A stretch of DNA of 20,488 nt from MGIIb-O2 sp002494975 (GTDB taxonomy: Archaea > Thermoplasmatota > Poseidoniia > Poseidoniales > Thalassarchaeaceae): the NCBI GenBank assembly GCA_028355015.1, contig JAOMRN010000010.1:1-20488 (forward strand), given 5' to 3'. The notes beneath the pieces are model-generated. The model was not told where the DNA came from, ran no database searches, and was given only the letters and a program-made list of their open reading frames with translations. Shown here in pieces: positions 7,026 to 13,172 of the stretch; within the stretch, counting starts at the first letter, position 1; each line of letters starts with the position of its first letter. The position numbers and the translations under genes were made by a program.

Positions 7026-7907
7026 TTACTCATTAAGTCTATCTATAAGATCTGATTTCTTACCTGAAACAGGCTTACCTGCCTCTTTTAGCAACTCTTT
7101 CAATTGAGCCACAGTCATTGAAGAATAGTCAATAACTTCTGAATCGTTAGTTTCTTCATTAATTTCTTCTGATTCTTCAGCGTTATCTAATTCAGATACT
7201 TCTGAATCCTCTATTTCTAGTTCATTAGAAGTAGATTTAGCAGCATCACTCTCTTCTTTTTCTTGAGCATGAATTTCATCGAGAGTAGGGCCATCTTCAA
7301 CTAAAATACCAGATTGGATTAATTGTGTACGGCGGATTACAACAGTTCTAACAGGTTGAATCTTAGACACTGCATCCTTGATTTTTGTTTCAAGTGTTCC
7401 ATCAAGCATAGATGCTTGAAGACTAAACCAAGTAGATGTCGCACCAGTTGTTAGTATGACTTCTCTGGCTAAAGTTCTCATTTGTTGTTTCTGACTCGCC
7501 TTGATTCTAGCTCTAGAAATCATCAAAGGCTTGAATCTAACATAGTATCCATCCTCAGTTACAACGTCTATAGTATCATCGATTTTGCCACGGTCTCTAC
7601 GTACTTGTCTACGAACATGATCTTTCAGAAGTTCATGGCCGACAAATTCAGTAATTGCATCATTACCCAATACGTCAGTAACTCTGAAAACAACCTTAAC
7701 GTGCATTTTTGAAAAATCACCGTCTAATTCATTTTGAATAACTTCATAATTACGACCGATTAGTTGCTCAGGTTCTTCTGCTAGAGTCTCACCAATTACC
7801 CTAAATGACCATGGGGTTCTTGGAGCTCTAATGGTGTACCAGCGCTTTGCCTTCCACTTGTCTCTCTGTTTTCGTGCCGCTGCTCTTGCTGATGCTCCTT
7901 TTGCCAT
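7026..7907 (-). CDS. rps3ae: Small-subunit ribosomal protein eS1 (S3Ae) with C-terminal SAP domain
   Basis: Residues 1 to about 212 are eS1/S3Ae, a 30S ribosomal protein near the mRNA exit: basic start MAKGASARAAARKQRDKWKAK, WYTIRAPR, GRNYEV and FRVTDVLGND are family-like. Archaeal S3Ae usually ends near 200-225 residues. Here an acidic Ser/Glu linker (about 215-260) leads to residues 261-292, SMTVAQLKELLKEAG followed by GKKSDLIDRL, a clear SAP helix-loop-helix, a small DNA/RNA-binding module. The total is 293 residues. The start is the ATG at 7905-7907, the family start; the frame is open 52 codons further upstream, but that part is not ribosomal and overlaps the divergent promoter. A phosphorylase gene follows 45 bases downstream. 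Confidence 0.93.
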   Translation of the reverse strand: MAKGASARAAARKQRDKWKAKRWYTIRAPRTPWSFRVIGETLAEEPEQLIGRNYEVIQNELDGDFSKMHVKVVFRVTDVLGNDAITEFVGHELLKDHVRRQVRRDRGKIDDTIDVVTEDGYYVRFKPLMISRARIKASQKQQMRTLAREVILTTGATSTWFSLQASMLDGTLETKIKDAVSKIQPVRTVVIRRTQLIQSGILVEDGPTLDEIHAQEKEESDAAKSTSNELEIEDSEVSELDNAEESEEINEETNDSEVIDYSSMTVAQLKELLKEAGKPVSGKKSDLIDRLNE

Positions 7908-7928
7908 ATTAAACGACTCCGTATATTT

Positions 7929-7942
7929 CGGGGGCTGCCCCG
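7929..7942 (-). promoter_or_regulatory. GC-rich hairpin in the presumed eS1 leader
   Basis: CGGGG-GCTG-CCCCG can fold into a 5-bp all-GC stem (written on the plus strand; self-complementary on both). It lies 22-35 bases upstream of the rps3ae start, in an otherwise AT-rich region. If transcription starts upstream of it, for example from the AT-rich stretch around 7966-8006, it would be in the mRNA leader and could control translation. Role inferred only. Confidence 0.3.
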
Positions 7943-8051
7943 TTTGCAAGCCGTCGGACTTGAATTCAGTATATGAACGAGACCCAATTAATACTATTGA
8001 AAATATTTGGTAAAGCGTCGCATTCAATACCATGTGTTCACTGGAATAGAT

Positions 8052-8492
8052 ATGAGTTTGCATGGCGTCACATGGAGAGTTAATGCTAGCGCATTAGATA
8101 ATATGGATTTATTAGAAGATTCATTAAAATGGGTATCAGGCGAAAAATCAATAATTAACCGAACGAAAGACAAATCATTTCATGGCTCTGAGCAATATTT
8201 GATAGTAGCCCAAACACAAAAGAGGAAGGAAGCTATTGAATCACTAAAAAAACTAGGAGATGATGTATTAACCGATATTCTGAAAGAAGGGATAGAAAAG
8301 AGAATTGATGACTCAAAAAATTTACACATTAGGTTGGAGTTATCAAAACTTGTGGCAGGAGAGATTTCTTTAGCAGATAAAAAAACAACCTCATCGACTG
8401 TTAAAGGGAAATTCAAAATAGAGTCTTATCCTGGTGAGAAATCTTCAGAAGTAATCAGTAAACTGATTGAGACCATACTTGACAACAATTAA
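8052..8492 (+). CDS. COG1325 RNA-binding protein (predicted exosome-associated subunit)
   Basis: A 146-residue protein resembling the archaeal RNA-binding family COG1325/PF01877. The pattern includes MSLHGVTWRVNASA at the start, a helical middle rich in Lys and Glu, then LHIRLELSKLVAGEISLA (about 94-111) and GKFKIESYPGE, which matches the family's R-L-x-K-x-x-A-x-G-E-x-x-L and V-x-x-Y-P motifs. The family is predicted to work with the archaeal RNA exosome; that is genome-context knowledge, not something seen here. The start is the ATG at 8052; the frame continues upstream to a TTG at 8007, but those codons lie in the promoter region shared with rps3ae. An AT-rich block (about 8000-8008) could be its promoter. 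Confidence 0.72.
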   Translation: MSLHGVTWRVNASALDNMDLLEDSLKWVSGEKSIINRTKDKSFHGSEQYLIVAQTQKRKEAIESLKKLGDDVLTDILKEGIEKRIDDSKNLHIRLELSKLVAGEISLADKKTTSSTVKGKFKIESYPGEKSSEVISKLIETILDNN

Positions 8493-8512
8493 ATCGAACT
8501 AACAATAGTCTG

Positions 8513-8519
8513 AATATAC
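8513..8519 (+). promoter_or_regulatory. Possible TATA box of the ferredoxin gene
   Basis: AATATAC lies 41 bases before the ATG at 8554. Archaeal transcription normally begins some 25 bases after a TATA element, here about 8540, which falls after the upstream ATG at 8530 and so supports 8554 as the working start. Confidence 0.3.
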
Positions 8520-8553
8520 AAGTATTCTTATGTATATCATCACACGAACACAC

Positions 8554-8832
8554 ATGACCCACGTAGTAACTGAAGCTTGCGTTGACCATAAGTACCAAGA
8601 TTGCGTTGCAGTATGCCCCGTAGAGGCCTTTAGAGAAACAGATACATATCTTGTTATTGATCCAGATGAGTGTATTGATTGTGCTGCTTGTATACCTGAA
8701 TGTCCAGTTGGAGCAATATTTGCAGATACAGATTTACCTGATGACCAAGAAGCGTGGTTAGATAGAAATGAAAATGAAGCACCTGACCTTCCAATCGCCG
8801 AAGGTGACTCGCCAGTATTAGCAGAATCATAA
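8554..8832 (+). CDS. fdxA: 7Fe/8Fe-type (Azotobacter FdI-like) ferredoxin
   Basis: A 92-residue electron carrier. Cysteines fall in the order of Azotobacter ferredoxin I: Cys9, Cys17, Cys21 followed by Pro, then Cys40, Cys43, Cys46 and Cys50 followed by Pro, each offset by one from FdI (8, 16, 20, 39, 42, 45, 49). FdI's extra Cys11 is a His here (CVDHKYQDC), so the first site should hold a [3Fe-4S] cluster and the second a [4Fe-4S] cluster. The acidic tail after DLPDDQEAW also matches the FdI type. I chose ATG 8554 (MTHVVTEAC), which aligns with the family start; an in-frame ATG at 8530 would add eight residues. No partner enzyme is adjacent; pdxS follows. Confidence 0.9.
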   Translation: MTHVVTEACVDHKYQDCVAVCPVEAFRETDTYLVIDPDECIDCAACIPECPVGAIFADTDLPDDQEAWLDRNENEAPDLPIAEGDSPVLAES

Positions 8833-8840
8833 GTCAGAAG

Positions 8841-8853
8841 TTAATATTTTTAT
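8841..8853 (+). promoter_or_regulatory. Possible TATA-like promoter of pdxS
   Basis: TTAATATTTTTAT ends about 20 bases before the ATG at 8874 and its centre is about 27 bases away, the distance expected for a leaderless archaeal transcript beginning at that ATG. Confidence 0.35.
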
Positions 8854-8873
8854 GAACATAGGTTCATCAATGA

Positions 8874-9881
8874 ATGCCACGACGATTGGTCATGAGCGAT
8901 AAGTTAGACTTTACTAATTTGAGGCATGGCACATCTTTGCTAAAGCGTGGTTTTGCGAAAATGCAAGAGGGTGGCGTCATAATGGACGTAGTTACACCAG
9001 AAGAAGCTCACATCGCAGAAGACGCTGGAGCAGTATCAGTAATGGCTCTAGAGAGAGTTCCTGCAGATATCAGAGCACAAGGTGGGGTGGCAAGAATGAG
9101 TCATCCAGATATGATTACAGAAATTATTGAAACTACTAGCATCCCAGTAATGGCTAAGGCTAGAATAGGGCATGATGATGAAGCAAAAATTTTGCAGTCT
9201 CTTGGAGTAGACATGATTGATGAATCAGAAGTATTGACTCCTGCAGATCCATTTTACCATATTGCAAAAAATGATTTTACGATCCCATTTGTTTGTGGTT
9301 GTACAAACTTAGGAGAAGCAATAAGAAGAGTCGCAGAAGGAGCTGCTATGATTCGGACTAAAGGAGAAGCTGGTACTGGAAATGTTGTGAGTGCAGTTCA
9401 ACATGCAAGGCTAGTCAAAGAAGAAATTTCACATGCACGGAAGGTAGATGAAAATGGAAGAATACAAATGGTTGAAAAAATTATGGAAGGATTTCAACGA
9501 GTAGCTAAGGCATCCGATTTTAATATTAAAATAAGTGAGACACCTTTTGGAGACATAGAAAATTTACGTAGAGAGGTTTCAACTATTTTGAATGAAGTAA
9601 TTGATTTGGAGAGGTTACCTGTTGTTACATTTTCAGCAGGGGGAATTGCAACTCCAGCGGATGCAGCCTTGATGATGAATCATGGAATGGATGGTGTTTT
9701 CGTTGGTTCAGGGATTTTCAAAAGTTCTGACCCAAAAACTACTGCTGAGGCTATAGTTTTAGCAACACACAGATATCAGGATGCAGATTCAGTGGCTGAA
9801 GCCAGCCGAATGATAGGGGAAGCGATGCCAGGTTTAGAAATTGAGACATTAGATGTCCGTATGGAAGAAAGAGGATGGTAA
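8874..9881 (+). CDS. pdxS: Pyridoxal 5'-phosphate synthase, PdxS lyase subunit
   Basis: Makes PLP from ribose 5-phosphate, glyceraldehyde 3-phosphate and ammonia supplied by a PdxT glutaminase. The 335 residues form a TIM barrel with the two catalytic lysines: Lys95 in VMAKARIGH and Lys163 in IRTKGEAGTG (81 and 149 in Bacillus subtilis), plus Asp38 in GGVIMDVV. Phosphate-binding FSAGGIATPADAALMM and GVFVGSGIFKS follow. The extra length relative to bacterial PdxS (about 294) lies mostly near residues 195-245, in the region where methanogen PdxS proteins also carry an insertion. ATG 8874 fits a leaderless promoter; ATG 8892 (MSDKLD) is an alternative. No pdxT lies in this window. It ends 3 bases from the convergent coiled-coil gene. 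Confidence 0.96.
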   Translation: MPRRLVMSDKLDFTNLRHGTSLLKRGFAKMQEGGVIMDVVTPEEAHIAEDAGAVSVMALERVPADIRAQGGVARMSHPDMITEIIETTSIPVMAKARIGHDDEAKILQSLGVDMIDESEVLTPADPFYHIAKNDFTIPFVCGCTNLGEAIRRVAEGAAMIRTKGEAGTGNVVSAVQHARLVKEEISHARKVDENGRIQMVEKIMEGFQRVAKASDFNIKISETPFGDIENLRREVSTILNEVIDLERLPVVTFSAGGIATPADAALMMNHGMDGVFVGSGIFKSSDPKTTAEAIVLATHRYQDADSVAEASRMIGEAMPGLEIETLDVRMEERGW

Positions 9882-9884
9882 ATA

Positions 9885-10874
9885 TTATTTCTTACCACGC
9901 GCAGTTCCTAATTTACGAGATTGCTTTTTACCCCTAGTTGATTTAATTTTCACAGATGATGAATCGCCATCCAATGCTCCACCGAGGGTAAGCGAACCAC
10001 TACTCAAAAGATGAGATGCTAAAGAATCAGCCATTTCTTCATTTTCACTTGGTTTCTTGAGAGCATCTTTAACTGATTGATTATGATCTTTAATTACCTT
10101 TATTCTCTCTTCTTGGGCTGCTTTCATTTCGTCCCTAAGTTCATTCGCTTGACTAATTAATTCTTGCATATTTTCATGCACTTCGTTAGCAGATTCTCGG
10201 CAGGTCACGTATGCTGCATGTAATCTATCTGCTTCTGCACGCAAAAAATCTCTTTCAGATAGCATCGGTTTTACTTCTTCCCATATCAAATCTGCTTTTT
10301 TATGGAAATCAATCATCTCTTGATGAGCATTATCTGCTTCGGATTTAAGAAGACGGATTGAACCATCCATATCTCCAATATCTATATTAATAATACTAAA
10401 TTCTTCAACAGAAGGCATTAATTTGTCTCTTTTTGTGATTAAAACTTTAAGTTTTTTGAGAAGTTTATTTTCAGTTTCCAATATTAACCGTCCATCGGTC
10501 ATCATTGTATTTTCAATTTTCTCAATCTCTCTTATTGTCTCAGATAATTGAATTACAACTGACTTTGATTCCTTTGCATCATCTCTTCGACCTTTGTTTT
10601 GATTAATTAATTCCCTAATTTGTTTCTGTATTTCATCCCTTCTAGCTTTACAAACTTGGGCTTGATCTCTAACCTTCTTTTGCTCATCCAGCTTTTCTTT
10701 AATCGAATCTCGAATTTCTTTGCTTTGTTCTTGTAAAGCATTTCTTGAGTCAGCGGCACGTCTTGCATCTTCATTGAAGGAATTTCTTTGTTCTTTCATC
10801 CTTCTAAGTTTAGTTTCCATAGCATGCAACCTTGTTCTAAGGTCATCCTCAGGGTTCTGCTGCTCATCAGTCAC
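9885..10874 (-). CDS. Long coiled-coil protein (COG1340-like), paralogue 1
   Basis: A 329-residue, highly charged, mostly helical protein with continuous heptad-like Leu/Ile spacing between about 10 and 275, broken by a less charged stretch near 120-170. It resembles the uncharacterised archaeal coiled-coil group COG1340. It shares ERDFLRAEADRLHAAYV (207-223) with SKREADLLHNKYV of the coiled-coil protein at 17045-17917, and a C-terminal GKKQSRKLGTARGK (315-328) with the one at 16003-16968. No membrane segment is visible. The start is a GTG at 10872-10874, since the next ATG (residue 19) would cut into the first helix. A 16-codon frame overlaps both this start and the upstream gene's stop. Last gene of the minus-strand run. 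Function unknown. Confidence 0.8.
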   Translation of the reverse strand: MTDEQQNPEDDLRTRLHAMETKLRRMKEQRNSFNEDARRAADSRNALQEQSKEIRDSIKEKLDEQKKVRDQAQVCKARRDEIQKQIRELINQNKGRRDDAKESKSVVIQLSETIREIEKIENTMMTDGRLILETENKLLKKLKVLITKRDKLMPSVEEFSIINIDIGDMDGSIRLLKSEADNAHQEMIDFHKKADLIWEEVKPMLSERDFLRAEADRLHAAYVTCRESANEVHENMQELISQANELRDEMKAAQEERIKVIKDHNQSVKDALKKPSENEEMADSLASHLLSSGSLTLGGALDGDSSSVKIKSTRGKKQSRKLGTARGKK

Positions 10875-10921
10875 GAGTCGCCGAGTGAGGCACCCTTCTT
10901 CAAAGGAACTACTGGATTCAT
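10871..10921 (-). CDS. Candidate 16-codon micro-ORF bridging two genes
   Basis: ATG at 10919-10921 overlaps the TGA of the upstream membrane-protein gene (ATGA), reads MNPVVPLKKGASLGDS and stops with TGA at 10871-10873, which overlaps the GTG start of the coiled-coil gene (GTGA). Together these overlaps would let ribosomes pass from one gene to the next by termination-reinitiation. It could also be coincidence; there is no evidence that the peptide itself matters. Confidence 0.35.
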   Translation of the reverse strand: MNPVVPLKKGASLGDS

Positions 10922-12498
10922 AGCCCTATTAGTGATGTGAAAAAGGGCAATATAGGAGATAAAATTGCAATCCCCGCCCCTACTAAGAAAATAGCGCCAA
11001 TAGAAATTCTTAGTCTTGTAAAGAGATCAGAACGATTCTGTACAGTCAGAACTCTTCCGCTTAAGAGATTACCATTTTCATCTTCTAATCTGACCGTAAC
11101 TGTTGCTTCTCCAGTTTCTTCAGGAAGAAGACTTTGCCAAATAATCCTAGTTGATTTCATCACTAATGGTAGTTTTTGTATAGAAGAAAGATTTTCACTT
11201 TGATCTAATAATTCTTTGCAGGAATCAACTCGAAGTTTATACACACACCCAGATGGTCGGAAGTCAGGTGTTTGAATTTTTAAAATTAAATCAACAGGTT
11301 CATCTCCATGATTTAACACATATGCAAATAAATTAGCTTGACCTACAACTAAATTTTCCATATCTACATCAAACCAAATATCATGATTGACTCCGGTGTC
11401 AAGTTTCATTCTGAGCCGATCATGAAGTCTAAAAAATGATGCACATTTATCTCGAGCTCTGATGATTAAACGATCCCATGTTTCTTCACCAAGTTCAGGG
11501 TGCCTGAATAGATCTTCAATAATATGTGCCGGCATCATTACCTCTAATTCATCTCTGAAATCACTTTCATCTAAATAACCTGATCTTCTTAGATGTAATA
11601 AATGTAATAATTTTTCTTGTAAGTCGGAGATATTATTACCGTCTCTGACTGAATTTTGAACAGAACGAAGATACTCAGATATCCTTACACTAAGAAGTGG
11701 ATCCACATGAGCACTGATAACATCACTGAATGGCCTTTTCAATAGAGCAGGATGAATAGGAGGGGAAAATGAATCTAACATCCCCCATGTTTCACATGTA
11801 TTAAACCGAGAACGATTTGAGACCATGTAAACTCCGTGCCCTGATAGAAGGAAACCAGTTGAGAACGATAGAAGAACTGAATTACCACTCACTAAATCTG
11901 AGAATAGAAGGCTGGAAATAAGAAACGCACCAGAAAGAAACATGAGGAAGGTTGAAGCGACTAATTGTCTGAAAGAGCCTTCGATTGTTTCTTTCATTTC
12001 AGCATACCCATGAGCACTTTTGAACGTGAATCCGGTGGTAGTTAATCTCTTAGACTGGATGCTAAATATTCTCCTAGTTAGAGATAATAACATTAAAAGC
12101 AAGCCTAGAAGACCTAAATCGGCAATAATAAAGAAAAATGCAAGGTAATAAAGGGCCACTTCAATAGTTACATCGGAAATAAGTGGCTCGATTATTGGAG
12201 ACACATGAGTTATCCACCAATCTGGTTCAGAACCAGTGAACGATTCGGCTAAACCATATAATATAATTACCAATATAGGTATTACTAGTACAAATCTTAA
12301 ACCCCTACTTATGAATAAACGATCTATTTTAACTAAATTTCGTTCATATTCTTGAAGTTTTTTTATATCATTATAATTTTTATTATTCGCTTCCTTATTT
12401 ATCGATTTTGAATGTTCAGTTAACAGACTAGGGGCCTCAGGTATACTAGAATCCACCCCCTTAACTAATTCCTCGAAAATTTCGTCGGCATCAACCAT
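10918..12498 (-). CDS. Five-helix membrane protein, unknown function
   Basis: About 526 residues; residue numbers here count from a GTG at 12507, three codons before the chosen ATG. An acidic/polar cytoplasm-like start (1-65) is followed by hydrophobic segments at about 70-90, 117-142, 183-204 and 210-229, a large soluble part (230-495), and a final hydrophobic segment at about 500-525. Within the soluble part, residues 296-325 (LLHLLHLRRSGYLDESDFRDE) resemble a SHOCT-like short helical motif, and 380-490 looks beta-rich and Ig-like. I cannot name a family. ATG 12498 (MVDADEIFEEL) is preferred. It lies 16 bases after the DtxR-type gene, and its stop overlaps a micro-ORF leading to the coiled-coil gene, so all are probably one transcript. 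Confidence 0.75.
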   Translation of the reverse strand: MVDADEIFEELVKGVDSSIPEAPSLLTEHSKSINKEANNKNYNDIKKLQEYERNLVKIDRLFISRGLRFVLVIPILVIILYGLAESFTGSEPDWWITHVSPIIEPLISDVTIEVALYYLAFFFIIADLGLLGLLLMLLSLTRRIFSIQSKRLTTTGFTFKSAHGYAEMKETIEGSFRQLVASTFLMFLSGAFLISSLLFSDLVSGNSVLLSFSTGFLLSGHGVYMVSNRSRFNTCETWGMLDSFSPPIHPALLKRPFSDVISAHVDPLLSVRISEYLRSVQNSVRDGNNISDLQEKLLHLLHLRRSGYLDESDFRDELEVMMPAHIIEDLFRHPELGEETWDRLIIRARDKCASFFRLHDRLRMKLDTGVNHDIWFDVDMENLVVGQANLFAYVLNHGDEPVDLILKIQTPDFRPSGCVYKLRVDSCKELLDQSENLSSIQKLPLVMKSTRIIWQSLLPEETGEATVTVRLEDENGNLLSGRVLTVQNRSDLFTRLRISIGAIFLVGAGIAILSPILPFFTSLIGL

Positions 12499-12514
12499 AT
12501 AATTCACCCTAGAT

Positions 12515-13162
12515 TCATTTTACTCTAACAATAACCTTGAAACTTAATTCACGTGAAAAATTGAACTCGGAACCATCGCAGTAGTATATCCCATCTTCTT
12601 TTCTCACTAATGAACCGATTCTAAGCCCTACTCCATCTAATGTTTTTATAGCCACACCACTTGAGATAATTAACTCAATTATTGAATCTATATTTTCAGG
12701 AAGAGCAGAAATTGGCAGTAGTGTATTGGCTCCTGAAACTTTTAAATCTCGGTCTACTGAAGGAATCATTAAGCCCTCTTTATTTCTCTCTGGGTAACCC
12801 AACATTCTATCAATTGATGCCTCTAAATCACTATCAATATTATGTTCCAAACTACAAGCAGCTGAATCGACATCACCCTCATAACGAATCACATCTGATA
12901 AAAGAATTCGGAGTAATTCTTCCCGACGTTTAATTCTCGAAGCATGCTTGAATCCTAACGAGGTCAACCTACAACCTTTGTATGGAATATATGTCAAATA
13001 ATCGCGACTTGATAAACGCTGAATCATTTCAGTGGTAGATGCTGCGCTGACTTCCATTAATTCCGCTAATTGGGTAGTCTTAACTATAGCATCGGGTTGA
13101 TTAAAATGTGCCTCAAATATTCTCTTGAGATACATTTCCTCGAATTCACTTAATTCTGACAT
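12515..13162 (-). CDS. DtxR/IdeR-family metal-dependent transcriptional regulator
   Basis: A 215-residue regulator: an N-terminal winged helix (about 1-75, with TTQLAELMEVSAASTTEMIQRLSSRDYL and the wing YIPYKGCRLTSLG), a dimerisation and metal domain (76-140), and a C-terminal SH3/FeoA-like part (150-215). The primary DtxR metal ligands appear kept: Met10, Cys103, Glu106 and His107 (CSLEH). The ancillary-site residues His79, Glu83 and His98 of DtxR seem to be replaced by Glu81, Arg85 and Asp99. The start is ATG 13162, preceded by GAGGG 8 bases away; a TTG at 13180 would overlap the upstream gene. It sits between two membrane-protein genes and probably controls its own operon or the divergent coiled-coil genes; that is inference. 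Confidence 0.9.
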   Translation of the reverse strand: MSELSEFEEMYLKRIFEAHFNQPDAIVKTTQLAELMEVSAASTTEMIQRLSSRDYLTYIPYKGCRLTSLGFKHASRIKRREELLRILLSDVIRYEGDVDSAACSLEHNIDSDLEASIDRMLGYPERNKEGLMIPSVDRDLKVSGANTLLPISALPENIDSIIELIISSGVAIKTLDGVGLRIGSLVRKEDGIYYCDGSEFNFSRELSFKVIVRVK

Positions 13163-13172
13163 AATATATCCC

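Noticed and set aside
8007..8051. TTG-started extension of the COG1325 protein
   Set aside because: A TTG start plus unconserved residues; ATG 8052 gives the family N-terminus.
7908..8063. 52-codon N-terminal extension of eS1
   Set aside because: The family begins at MAKG...; the extension covers the divergent promoter region and the start of the opposite gene.
8052..8492. KEOPS subunit Pcc1
   Set aside because: Pcc1 is often near rps3ae but is about 80 residues; this protein is 146 residues with COG1325-type motifs.
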